Source: Halocynthiibacter namhaensis (GTDB lineage: Bacteria > Pseudomonadota > Alphaproteobacteria > Rhodobacterales > Rhodobacteraceae). From it: a stretch of DNA of 64,000 bases. The stretch lies in the NCBI RefSeq assembly GCF_000812685.1, contig NZ_JWIF01000012.1:62001-126000 (forward strand), written 5' to 3'. Below the pieces are notes generated by a model, which had not been told where the DNA came from, searched no databases, and saw only the letters and a program-made list of their open reading frames with translations. Both the position numbers and the translations under genes were made by a program. Positions 1-7,580 of this stretch are shown piece after piece; positions within the stretch are counted from its first letter, which is position 1, and each line of letters starts with the position of its first letter.

Positions 1-2
1 GC

Positions 3-131
3 GGGGCAGGATTGGGGTTGGCGATTTGTCGGGAAATCATGAATAATCTTGGCGGAACGGTTGGCTATCTTCCGGGCGAGTCTGGCACTGCATTTCGTGT
101 GACCGTGCCCCTAAAGCCACCAGCGACCTAG
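3..131 (+). CDS. Sensor histidine kinase, C-terminal end only (partial)
   Basis: The window opens inside a histidine kinase. The 42 visible residues begin with GAGLGLAICREIMNNLGG, the G2 box and following helix of the HATPase_c ATP-binding domain, and close with the usual final strand (AFRVTVPL) before a TAG stop. No receiver domain follows, so this is not a CckA-type hybrid kinase. The sensor region, the phosphorylated His and the N and G1 boxes lie outside the window, so neither signal nor partner can be named. The next gene in the same direction encodes a FliM-like motor protein, which makes a motility or cell-cycle role possible but unproven. Confidence 0.85.
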   Translation, partial: GAGLGLAICREIMNNLGGTVGYLPGESGTAFRVTVPLKPPAT

Positions 132-165
132 ATTTTGCAGCCACTACCGCAGGGAATACTTTGAT

Positions 166-184
166 TTGGTAACCAATTGGTAAC
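166..184 (+). promoter_or_regulatory. Direct repeat TTGGTAAC, candidate CtrA-type box
   Basis: TTGGTAAC occurs twice, at 166-173 and 177-184, so the copies are one helical turn apart. Written another way it is GTAA-N7-GTAA (169-172 and 180-183), which differs from the CtrA consensus TTAA-N7-TTAA only in the first base of each half. It lies about 45 bases before the start codon of the FliM-like gene. CtrA is known to control motility genes in Rhodobacterales, so a CtrA site is a reasonable inference. It is a degenerate match and nothing else supports it. Confidence 0.35.
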
Positions 185-227
185 TCTGTTTGTCGATGCT
201 GATGGGACATGCAGTAAGGGTTGGCAG

Positions 228-1568
228 ATGTCTGAAACGGACAGCAAAGAACAAGATGGCGGCGAAGTTTCGGTGATGCGCAAAATGTCGTCACGCAGGC
301 TTGTCGGGTCTGCAAAACGTATGAACCCGGTATTGGCGTTGAAGGCCGCTTTGCCCAAAGCCGCAGAGCTTGAATTGAATATGCGTTTGACAGTGAAAGA
401 AACCAAAGAAGGGGTCTTGGAAACGCAAACAATGATGGAAGCCATTCCAGAAGATTCTCTTGTGACAATCTTGGCTGCCAAAGACGGGGCGCAGGGGCTT
501 GCCGCTGTTGACCCGCAATTGCTGGCTGCTTTGATCGAGACCCAGACCACCGGCCAGATCAGTGCGATCCCTGCTGTGGTTCGGCCCTGGACCATCACGG
601 ATGGGCAAATGTGTGAACCCTTCATCGATCGCGTCTTCGATATGCTGGAATTGCTGCTTGATGCCGATGGGCGCGGCCCTTGGTTCTATGGGTATCGTTT
701 CTTGCGCAAGGTGAATGACCGGCGCAAACTTGCGATGACACTTGAGGAAACGCGATATCTTTTCTACGCTTGCAAAGTCGAACTTGGGGACGGGGCCAAG
801 ACAGGGATGTTGTGGCTGGCCCTGCCTGATAGCGTTCGCAGCGCGACCACCGATGGTCACGTCGGCCCAGAACATGAAGATTGGCAGGGCGGATTGCGGG
901 CGTCTGTGTTGGAAAGTACGGTGCAGTTGACGGCGATACTTCACCAAGCTCGGGTGCCGTTGTCATGGCTGATGTCGTTGAAAGTTGGACACAGAATTGA
1001 TGTCCCCGGGCCGCAAATCGAAGCGCTTACAGTGGTCGACAGTGGCAACCGTGTTGTGGGGACGGCCCGGCTTGGCCAAGCGTCAGGTCAGCGTGCGATA
1101 CGCATGACGTCATCCAGAGGTGAGAACGCGAGTATACGCAACACAGAAACAAATGGTTTCGGAGTGCCTGTCGGGGACGCACAGGGCGCTCTGTCAAATA
1201 CAGCGCTAAACCCGCCGCCATCTGGTTTATCCCTCGGGTTACCACCTGGAGGCCCTGTAGCTGGAACGCAAGACGCTTCACCGATGGCGGCGCTTGGTGG
1301 CGTCCCGCCTGAATTGCCGGGCGGCTTACCTGATATTGGTTCAAATGCGGGGGGCTTGCCTGATTTACCAAGTCTTCCTGGCATTGCAGGCGACAGCGCT
1401 ATGCCGCCAGCTGAAATGGATTTCGGGCTGCCCGATCTTCCGGGGGGCGGCGGTCTGCCAGACTTGCCCGCAATGGCTGGTGGTGGTGAAGCTGGAAGTG
1501 ATTTGCCGGGATTACCTGATTTATCAGACTTGCCTGATCTTCCTGGGTTGCCGCCACTCCCGTCGTGA
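228..1568 (+). CDS. FliM/FliN-like flagellar motor switch protein with LPDLPG-rich tail
   Basis: Predicted cytoplasmic protein of 446 aa related to the flagellar switch proteins FliM/FliN. The central region contains a FliM-like stretch (MCEPFIDRVFDMLELLL, about residues 130-150). A SpoA-type C-terminal domain follows at about 250-305 (LSWLMSLKVGHRIDVPGPQI). After it, about 140 residues are low complexity, rich in G, P, L and D, with repeated LPDLP or LPDLPG units up to the end. FliM and FliN normally stop shortly after the SpoA domain, so the tail is unusual. The ATG at 228 follows AAGGG at suitable distance. An earlier in-frame start at 177 is possible but adds residues that look non-coding. 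It may be an extra switch component found in roseobacters rather than the main FliM. Confidence 0.75.
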   Translation: MSETDSKEQDGGEVSVMRKMSSRRLVGSAKRMNPVLALKAALPKAAELELNMRLTVKETKEGVLETQTMMEAIPEDSLVTILAAKDGAQGLAAVDPQLLAALIETQTTGQISAIPAVVRPWTITDGQMCEPFIDRVFDMLELLLDADGRGPWFYGYRFLRKVNDRRKLAMTLEETRYLFYACKVELGDGAKTGMLWLALPDSVRSATTDGHVGPEHEDWQGGLRASVLESTVQLTAILHQARVPLSWLMSLKVGHRIDVPGPQIEALTVVDSGNRVVGTARLGQASGQRAIRMTSSRGENASIRNTETNGFGVPVGDAQGALSNTALNPPPSGLSLGLPPGGPVAGTQDASPMAALGGVPPELPGGLPDIGSNAGGLPDLPSLPGIAGDSAMPPAEMDFGLPDLPGGGGLPDLPAMAGGGEAGSDLPGLPDLSDLPDLPGLPPLPS

Positions 1569-1580
1569 TTTTCGTGTCGA

Positions 1581-1796
1581 CTAGCTCAAGATCACGCCAA
1601 CAACGACCATCATCAGGCCGATACCGGACAGTGCCAAGGCCGATAGGTTGACGGTGACGATGGTTTGCAGTCGCTTGCGCATGGCCTCGTCGTCTAGCCC
1701 GGATTTGCGAGCCTTCATCGCTTGCACAATGCACCAGATGATTCCGCAAAGGCCGAGAAAAGAAATGGCGGCACCAGGCCAGATTACAAATGACAT
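1581..1796 (-). CDS. Small two-helix membrane protein, unknown function
   Basis: A 71-aa protein with two predicted membrane helices, about residues 5-27 (IWPGAAISFLGLCGIIWCIV) and 47-69, joined by a short basic, charged loop (KARKSGLDDEAMRKRLQ). Both ends would sit on the same side of the inner membrane. GGAG lies seven bases before the ATG, which supports translation. The gene converges on the FliM-like gene with a 12-base gap. Small proteins of this build are common in Rhodobacteraceae, but I cannot assign a function. Confidence 0.7.
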   Translation of the reverse strand: MSFVIWPGAAISFLGLCGIIWCIVQAMKARKSGLDDEAMRKRLQTIVTVNLSALALSGIGLMMVVVGVILS

Positions 1797-1930
1797 GTGT
1801 TTCTCCGTCTAAAGATCGTATTCCTCTACTGTGCCTTCGCTGCGTGCGCAACCTCGCCGGTGTCTCTTGGGCCTCTTGCAGCGCAGGACGTGGCAGGGTA
1901 ATCAGAAGGCCTTAAGCAAAGGACGCTGTA

Positions 1931-2191
1931 ATGAATGATATGACCTCAGATTCGAGCTACCGGGTAACGGCGGATGAACTACGCCAGTTTATCGAGCGTA
2001 TTGAGCGGCTTGAGGCCGAAAAAAAAGACATCGCAGAACAACAAAAAGAAGTGATGGCTGAAGCTAAAGGACGTGGGTACGACACGAAAGTGCTGCGTAA
2101 AGTCATCGCATTGCGCAAACGCGAACCTGATGACATCGCCGAAGAAGAAGCGGTTCTTGAGATGTACAAAGAAGCGCTTGGAATGAGCTAA
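1931..2191 (+). CDS. gapR: GapR, nucleoid-associated protein (DUF2312)
   Basis: An 86-aa protein of the DUF2312 family. After a short N-terminus it has a long coiled-coil helix (LRQFIERIERLEAEKKDI, about residues 17-34) and then the conserved segment AKGRGYDTKVLRKVIALRKR (about 45-64). In Caulobacter GapR binds overtwisted AT-rich DNA ahead of polymerases and helps topoisomerases during replication and transcription. Length and sequence match the family well. AAGGAC stands about seven bases before the ATG. A strong hairpin follows the stop codon. The gene is monocistronic here. Confidence 0.92.
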   Translation: MNDMTSDSSYRVTADELRQFIERIERLEAEKKDIAEQQKEVMAEAKGRGYDTKVLRKVIALRKREPDDIAEEEAVLEMYKEALGMS

Positions 2192-2194
2192 TCA

Positions 2195-2226
2195 ATATGA
2201 TCCTGCCGTTTATGGCAGGATCATAT
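2195..2226 (+). terminator. Terminator hairpin after gapR, overlapping the convergent gene's end
   Basis: A perfect 13-bp stem, ATATGATCCTGCC at 2195-2207 and its complement at 2214-2226, with loop GTTTAT. It begins four bases after the gapR stop. The converging gene on the other strand ends inside the loop (its TAA is at 2210-2212), so its last codons form one arm. There is no long T-run on either side, so intrinsic termination would rely on stem strength. Confidence 0.65.
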
Positions 2227-3088
2227 CTACATCTGGCATCTGCATGATAAGCGCGAGGTCTTCCTCGTAGGCGTTGGTTGCTTCTTCCACCAACGCATCA
2301 GTCCATCCCGGAATATCAATTTCTTGTTCAAGCGCGCCTGAGATTGAAAATTTGTCCAAGAAAGCAGCCGCAACCGCGCTTTGCTGTTGCTGTGACATGG
2401 GCGCGCGCGCCTTCATATATGCTTGGTATCGCTGTAATCCATCTGGTGACATGATTTCAGCCAATATGTCATCTCCGCCTTGCAACAAGGTTGCATTGGC
2501 AGCCAAACCAGCAACAGACAGCATTATTTCTGGCCAAATAAGTGGCGTATCTTCAGAACACCACACAACCAAATGGTTGTCAGGGCATTGTTCGCGCAAT
2601 CTTCTAATCAACTCGGACCATTTTAGCTGACGGGGGTCAGAATGTAAGATGGCGTGGCTGGTTGTCTTTGCTGTACCTTGTTTGATCAGCATGGGGAGCA
2701 AAACCACGGGATTGCAGATGGACAGGTGCAATTCTTTTTCTTTTGCAGGCAAAATACCCATTAAGGTTTCCATGCGAGAATGGGCGTGTGGATAAAGTCG
2801 GTTGTTTTCCACGGCGAGTTTAGGAAAACCCAAGAAGTTTGGGGCAGACAGCACCAGCCGATCAGGCGTTGCCCCTTCCAGAATCGTGTCTAGAATTTCT
2901 TGAGCTTGATTCTCTGTCAGGTCGACATCTTCAGCGTAGGCCAAGGCTTCGCGGAGGTGACGACGGTATTTGCCAGGGCCAGGAACGAGAACACCGCTGT
3001 TGAGAAGGCGTTCTTTATCCTTCAACAGGCTTTTTAACAGGTGATCGCCATCGGTTGTGTGGGCACCAATGTGAATAGCAATTTTCAT
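2210..3088 (-). CDS. Conserved hypothetical protein, sulfotransferase-like N-terminus
   Basis: A soluble 292-aa protein without signal peptide or membrane helices. It opens with MKIAIHIGAHTTDGDHLLKS, which resembles the first strand and P-loop-like turn of sulfotransferase-fold proteins (xxxHIGxxKTGTT) but lacks the canonical lysine-glycine-threonine motif. Later parts (LVVWCSEDTPLIWPEIM, about residues 173-189) do not match a catalytic motif I know. It ends with an acidic helix (LVEEATNAYEEDLALI). It stands alone between gapR and an iron permease. Roseobacters carry similar proteins of unknown role, so function is left open. Confidence 0.6.
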   Translation of the reverse strand: MKIAIHIGAHTTDGDHLLKSLLKDKERLLNSGVLVPGPGKYRRHLREALAYAEDVDLTENQAQEILDTILEGATPDRLVLSAPNFLGFPKLAVENNRLYPHAHSRMETLMGILPAKEKELHLSICNPVVLLPMLIKQGTAKTTSHAILHSDPRQLKWSELIRRLREQCPDNHLVVWCSEDTPLIWPEIMLSVAGLAANATLLQGGDDILAEIMSPDGLQRYQAYMKARAPMSQQQQSAVAAAFLDKFSISGALEQEIDIPGWTDALVEEATNAYEEDLALIMQMPDVDMILP

Positions 3089-3203
3089 CTTAAACCCGCG
3101 ACCTCTTTATTAATGTGCCACCTGTGCGACCAAACTGTGCTGGTGTGGTGGTTGTTGCGGCAGTATAAGCACAAAAAACCCGAGGGAAACAGGTGGTGAA
3201 GCC

Positions 3204-4886
3204 TTGAATTACGAAACTATGGGCAATTCTAAAACGGTTAGCACCGCAGTGCGGGGAAAAATACCTTTCAAAGGTGGTTTTTCTATCTGGTCTCTTGGTG
3301 CCTTTTGCATCGCGACCTTTGTGATTTTGCCTGTCTTGGCAGTCGTCTATCTTGCGTTTTTCCCTACGGAAAACATTTGGCCACATCTTCTTTCGACAAC
3401 ATTGCCGCGATATTTCACAAACACCTTGGTTTTGATGTTGTCAGTCGGGATACTGGCCGGGGCTACCGGGATTGGGGCTGCATGGTTGATTGTCATGTAT
3501 AAATTTCCTGGCGCACGTATGCTTGAGTGGTTGCTGTTGCTGCCATTGGCCATTCCCGCTTACGTCGGTGCATATGCATTGGTCGATTTTTTGGAATATT
3601 CCGGGCCGGTGCAGACTTTGTTGCGCGACATCTTTGGTTGGGCGACCTCGCGCGATTATTGGTTTCCAGACATCCGATCTCGTGGTGCGGCCATCATCGT
3701 GTTGGCAGGCGCGCTGTATCCCTATGTATATCTGTTGACGAGGTCCGCTTTTCGGGAACAATCTGCCGCTGGATATGATGTCGCGCGTGCGCTTGGCGTT
3801 GGGCCATTCGCCCGGTTTTTTCGCGTTGGCTTGCCACTTGCTCGCCCCGCACTTGCGGCCAGTTGTGCGGTCGTGATGATGGAAACTGTTGCCGATTTTG
3901 GAACGGTCGAATTCTTCGCCGTGCAAACTTTGACGACCGGGATCTTTACCACATGGTTGGAAAGCAACAACGCAGGGGGCGCGGCCCAGATTGCTGTCGT
4001 TGTGCTGATGTTGGTGTTGTTGCTGTCAGGATCGGAACGCATTAGTCGCCGTAAACATCGATATCACAACTCTGCACGAAATTCCCGGCCTGTGATTCAA
4101 ACACAGCTGTCCGGCACGCATGCGGCCTTGGCTTTGGCGTTTTGTCTGGTGCCATTCTGTGTTGGCTTCCTACTGCCTGTGGGGGTCATTTCATGGCACA
4201 GCGCTAAAAATTATGCGTTTTGGTTGGATCGTTCCCTGATTGAAGCCCTGTGGAATACCGTCTTCACTGGCATGTCCGCAGGATTGATCACGGTCACGGC
4301 CGCGTTGTTCATGGTGTATGGTGTCCGGCTGAGTGGGAAGCGCTTGCCACGGCTGCTGCTACCGTTAACCACCGTCGGATATGCCGCCCCTGGGGCCGTT
4401 TTAGCGGTGGGAATATTGATCCCTTTGGCGGCTTTTGATCACATCTTAGCCGATACCATTGTGGCCATTACAGGCTATGAGCCAGGGTTGCTGTTGACTG
4501 GAACTGCGGTGGCGTTGATCTTTGCATATAGTGTCCGGTTTTTTGCAATTGCACAGGGGGCGGCGGACTCCGCTTTGGGTAGGGTTTCGCCAAGTTTTCC
4601 GATGGCAGCGCGTTCGCTTGGGCGTTCAGATGTTGGGGTTTTACGGGATGTACACGCACCATTGATCCGGGGGTCCGTGACCACAGCGATCTTGTTGGTT
4701 TTTGTAGATTGTGCCAAGGAATTGCCCGCGACCTTGCTGCTTCGGCCGTTCAATTTCAACACATTAGCGACACGGGTTTATGAACAGGCGTCTCTTGAAA
4801 ACCTTGAACAAGCCGCCCCAGCTGCGATGTTGGTTATTTTAACAGGGCTTTGTGCCGTAATGATCCTCGCCCGCGCAAGTCGATAG
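3204..4886 (+). CDS. Fe(III)-type ABC transporter permease (FbpB/ThiP family)
   Basis: A 560-aa inner-membrane protein with two fused permease halves, as in FbpB/SfuB iron and ThiP thiamine transporters. Each half has about six helices and a coupling loop: AARALG-like (DVARALGVGPFARFFRVGLP, about residues 193-212) and SLGRSDVGVLRDVHAPLIRG in the second half. In this family a periplasmic protein delivers ferric iron and an ATPase powers transport; neither is encoded nearby, so this is an orphan permease. The start is probably TTG at 3204, with AGGTGG eight bases upstream. The ATG at 3219 has no ribosome-binding site. Confidence 0.82.
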   Translation: MNYETMGNSKTVSTAVRGKIPFKGGFSIWSLGAFCIATFVILPVLAVVYLAFFPTENIWPHLLSTTLPRYFTNTLVLMLSVGILAGATGIGAAWLIVMYKFPGARMLEWLLLLPLAIPAYVGAYALVDFLEYSGPVQTLLRDIFGWATSRDYWFPDIRSRGAAIIVLAGALYPYVYLLTRSAFREQSAAGYDVARALGVGPFARFFRVGLPLARPALAASCAVVMMETVADFGTVEFFAVQTLTTGIFTTWLESNNAGGAAQIAVVVLMLVLLLSGSERISRRKHRYHNSARNSRPVIQTQLSGTHAALALAFCLVPFCVGFLLPVGVISWHSAKNYAFWLDRSLIEALWNTVFTGMSAGLITVTAALFMVYGVRLSGKRLPRLLLPLTTVGYAAPGAVLAVGILIPLAAFDHILADTIVAITGYEPGLLLTGTAVALIFAYSVRFFAIAQGAADSALGRVSPSFPMAARSLGRSDVGVLRDVHAPLIRGSVTTAILLVFVDCAKELPATLLLRPFNFNTLATRVYEQASLENLEQAAPAAMLVILTGLCAVMILARASR

Positions 4887-4907
4887 CGGACGAGGTGCAA
4901 CCTTCAA

Positions 4908-5831
4908 TCAGTTGCGTGGTGCGAGATGAATACCTGCGATGGTGCAACGCACAGATCCCCCAGCCATTTCAATTGTCGGAATGGCCAGCGGCAACATCTC
5001 AACATAGGCCGAGATCTGATTGCGCTGCTCCAATGTTAGGACATCATAGGCGGTTTGTGACAGAGCCAAGATAGGGCCATCCTTGCCCATCAATTCGATC
5101 GCATTTCCTGCAAACTTTCCGATCTGCACAGTGGTCAAATCGATCACCTGACGTCCAGAGGTTTCCAATCGTTTGATCACCTCTCGCCGACGTGCCGGAT
5201 CTGAAATCATGCTTGTCCCAACTAAGGCAAAACGGGTTCCGATGCACATCAATACATTGGTGTGATAGATTGACCTGCCCGCATCGTCCTCGGCCGCAAA
5301 TACCATAGGCTCAAAGTTGAAATGCGTGCAGAAACGTTCCAACGCGATGGGATTTGTGCGATCTGATTCCACAGCATACGCCACCCGATCAATATGATCG
5401 AGAACCATCGCCCCAGTGCCTTCCAAGAACAATCCATCAGGTTCCAAACCTGAATAATCGATGATATCTTGCACGCGGTAATCGGTTTTCAACATCTCAA
5501 GCACATCGTGCCGGCGTTCCAATCGGCGGTTCTGTGCCTTCATGGGAAAGACCGCGACGTGCCCCCCGGCATGGGTGGAAAACCAATTGTTAGGAAAGAC
5601 GCAATCAGGTGTTTGTGGGTCATCTCCTTCAAACACGTGCACGCGTACCCCTTGGGCACGCAGCATGTCGCTCGCGGTCGTATGTTCTTTATAGGCGCGG
5701 ACCGTGTGATCTGCGTCGGACATAACGTTAGATTGAAACGCATTGTCCGACGCAGTTTCTGTATTCACCGTAAAATGGTGTGGCCGCACCATAATCACGG
5801 CACTGGGGGCCTGCACCGACATGCGATTCAT
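4908..5831 (-). CDS. ctlX: CtlX-type citrulline hydrolase (arginine deiminase-like fold)
   Basis: A 307-aa cytoplasmic enzyme of the guanidine-group-modifying superfamily, closest to CtlX/amidinotransferase-like proteins. Visible features are MVRPHHFTVN near the N-terminus, DCVFPNNWFSTH (about residues 77-88), the LEGTGAMVLDH strand (about 136-146), HTNVLMCIGTRFAL and a C-terminal GGSVRCTIAGIHLA carrying the expected catalytic Cys. CtlX is reported to hydrolyse citrulline to ornithine. Its start overlaps the stop of ornithine cyclodeaminase by four bases (ATGA), so it is translated after it from one transcript. That pairing fits conversion of citrulline to ornithine to proline. Hydrolysis of a different guanidino or ureido substrate is possible. 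Confidence 0.82.
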   Translation of the reverse strand: MNRMSVQAPSAVIMVRPHHFTVNTETASDNAFQSNVMSDADHTVRAYKEHTTASDMLRAQGVRVHVFEGDDPQTPDCVFPNNWFSTHAGGHVAVFPMKAQNRRLERRHDVLEMLKTDYRVQDIIDYSGLEPDGLFLEGTGAMVLDHIDRVAYAVESDRTNPIALERFCTHFNFEPMVFAAEDDAGRSIYHTNVLMCIGTRFALVGTSMISDPARRREVIKRLETSGRQVIDLTTVQIGKFAGNAIELMGKDGPILALSQTAYDVLTLEQRNQISAYVEMLPLAIPTIEMAGGSVRCTIAGIHLAPRN

Positions 5832-6898
5832 GTAGCGGTGCCTGTGGTGGGCGTGGCGCGCAATACCATGCCAAAAAGGTCGCGCGGATCATCTGGGTCC
5901 GCCAACAGATCTAGCTGCTGGAACAGTTCGGTGCCTTCCAGTTGGTCACGTATATAGCGCAGAGCAGAGAAATCCTCGGTTGCGAAGCCAACGCCGTCAA
6001 ACAATGTGATCTGACGGTCGCTGGTCCGGCCCTTTTCTTGACCAGTGATCACCTTCCACATTTCGGTAACTGGGAAATCCTCAGGCATGTTTTGGATTTC
6101 GCCTTCAATTCGGGTCTGTGGTGGGTATTCCACGAAAACGTCAGCGCGCTTCAAGATGTCGCTTTGCAACTCTGTCTTGCCCGGGCAGTCACCACCGATG
6201 GCATTGATGTGAATTCCGGCACCAACCATGTTGTCGTTCAATACAGTGGCGTTTTGCTTGTCTGCCGTGCAGGTGGTGATGATATCCGCACCCTGAACAG
6301 CATCTTCGGCACTGTTGCAAGGTTCCAAAGTCATTCCGTGCCCGTCCAGATTGCGCAACAATTTTGCGGTCGCTGCGGGATCAACATCATATAGACGCAG
6401 GGTATCGATGCCGCAGATAACCTTCATTGCGAGGGCCTGAAATTCGGACTGCGCGCCATTGCCGATCATTGCCATTGTGCGCGCGTTCTTGGGCGCCAAA
6501 TGTTTTGCCACCACGGCGGACGTCGCCGCCGTGCGCAACGCCGTTAAGACGGTCATTTCAGTCAATAAAACCGGATATCCCGTATACACGTCGGCCAATA
6601 GGCCAAAGGCGGTCACGGTTTGTAAGCCTTCTTTGGTGTTTTTGGGATGACCGTTCACATATTTGAAACCATATGTTGTGCCATCTGATGTGGGCATTAA
6701 TTCGATCACACCTTCGGTGGAATGGGCCGCAACGCGTGGGGTTTTGTCGAACAATTCCCATCTTTTGAAGTCGTCTTCAATGTAGTCAGCGATTCCAGAA
6801 AGCATGTCTTCAATGCCAATATGGTGAATCAGTCGCATCATATTGTCGACGCTGACGAAAGGTACAAAAGCGCGGTCAGAAGGGGAGGGCACGGACAT
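5828..6898 (-). CDS. Ornithine cyclodeaminase
   Basis: A 356-aa NAD-dependent enzyme of the ornithine cyclodeaminase/mu-crystallin family, expected to convert ornithine to proline and ammonia. The family signature is present: LTALRTAATSAVVAKHLAPK (about residues 119-138), a Rossmann nucleotide-binding turn (MAMIGNGAQSEFQA, about 143-156) and GADIITTCTADK further on. The C-terminal part has ITLFDGVGFATEDFSALRYI with the conserved aspartates. It is the first gene of a two-gene operon with ctlX and has AAGGA about seven bases before its ATG. It faces a divergent Lrp/AsnC regulator, the usual arrangement for a substrate-induced amino-acid catabolic operon. Confidence 0.92.
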   Translation of the reverse strand: MSVPSPSDRAFVPFVSVDNMMRLIHHIGIEDMLSGIADYIEDDFKRWELFDKTPRVAAHSTEGVIELMPTSDGTTYGFKYVNGHPKNTKEGLQTVTAFGLLADVYTGYPVLLTEMTVLTALRTAATSAVVAKHLAPKNARTMAMIGNGAQSEFQALAMKVICGIDTLRLYDVDPAATAKLLRNLDGHGMTLEPCNSAEDAVQGADIITTCTADKQNATVLNDNMVGAGIHINAIGGDCPGKTELQSDILKRADVFVEYPPQTRIEGEIQNMPEDFPVTEMWKVITGQEKGRTSDRQITLFDGVGFATEDFSALRYIRDQLEGTELFQQLDLLADPDDPRDLFGMVLRATPTTGTAT

Positions 6899-7038
6899 CA
6901 GGTTATCCTTTGATTTGTCGTTTCCTCAAGTATCTACGCAGCAGATTGCAGGGTATATATTAAAGTTGCGGATTTTGAGGGTGCTATACTAGCAAATTGC
7001 GTGCTGGCATTGTATATATTGCAAAAATGAGCGGAAAC

Positions 7039-7485
7039 ATGACAGAAAACCACCCTGCAAAGCATATATTTGATGACCACGACCGCATGTTGATCGGCCT
7101 GTTGCGTCAAGATGGGCGTGCACCTGTGTCAAAGCTTGCTCAGATCATGGGTGTGTCACGGGGCACAGTACAAACCCGCATGGATCGCTTGCTTGCAACC
7201 GGCGCGGTGCTGGGCTTTACCGCACGTGTACGTGAGGACTATGATCAAAGTGCGATACAAGCGGTGATGATGATTGAAGTAATGGGGAAAAATACGTCCC
7301 AAGTGATCCGCCGTTTGCGTGGCCTACCTGAATTGCAAGTCTTGCACACCACCAGTGGAAAATGGGACCTGATTGCAGATATTCGGGTCGAAACTTTACA
7401 AGATTTTGATCGTGTGTTGCGTGAAGTGCGCTTGATCGACGGGGTGCGCAACAGTGAGACCAGCATATTGCTGTCGAGTGTTTAA
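7039..7485 (+). CDS. Lrp/AsnC-family transcriptional regulator
   Basis: A 148-aa regulator with an N-terminal winged helix-turn-helix (LLRQDGRAPVSKLAQIMGVS then RGTVQTRMDRL, about residues 15-45) and a C-terminal RAM/AsnC ligand domain (about 65-145, including VLHTTSGKWDLIADI). It is divergent from the ornithine cyclodeaminase/ctlX operon with an AT-rich 140-base gap carrying two TATATAT tracts, so it probably responds to ornithine, arginine or citrulline and controls that operon. I chose the ATG at 7039, giving the usual family length, with GAGCGG upstream. ATG 7027 and TTG 6997 are in frame. A strong terminator follows. Confidence 0.87.
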   Translation: MTENHPAKHIFDDHDRMLIGLLRQDGRAPVSKLAQIMGVSRGTVQTRMDRLLATGAVLGFTARVREDYDQSAIQAVMMIEVMGKNTSQVIRRLRGLPELQVLHTTSGKWDLIADIRVETLQDFDRVLREVRLIDGVRNSETSILLSSV

Positions 7486-7515
7486 TCGCCGCCTGTAACA
7501 TTCAGGGAATGTTAA

Positions 7516-7564
7516 TGCAGACCAGCCGCAGATTGCTTTCTGTGACTGGTCTGCATCAGTTTTT
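7516..7564 (+). terminator. Intrinsic terminator after the Lrp-type regulator
   Basis: TGCAGACCAG (7516-7525) pairs perfectly with CTGGTCTGCA (7546-7555). The interior extends the stem, because CGCAGA pairs with TCTGTG allowing one G-U. A run of five T follows at 7560-7564. The T-run is on the plus strand, so it terminates the regulator gene. It lies just outside the 3' end of clpA, which converges. Confidence 0.85.
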
Positions 7565-7580
7565 GTGACCGTCTGGCAGT

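Noticed and set aside
1288-1565. Repetitive LPDLP-coding DNA as a CRISPR or satellite repeat
   Set aside because: The units are irregular in length, in frame and coding; there are no constant spacers.
6997-7038. TTG 6997 or ATG 7027 as the start of the Lrp-type regulator
   Set aside because: They add residues not usual for the family and have no ribosome-binding site; ATG 7039 has GAGCGG upstream. Not fully excluded.
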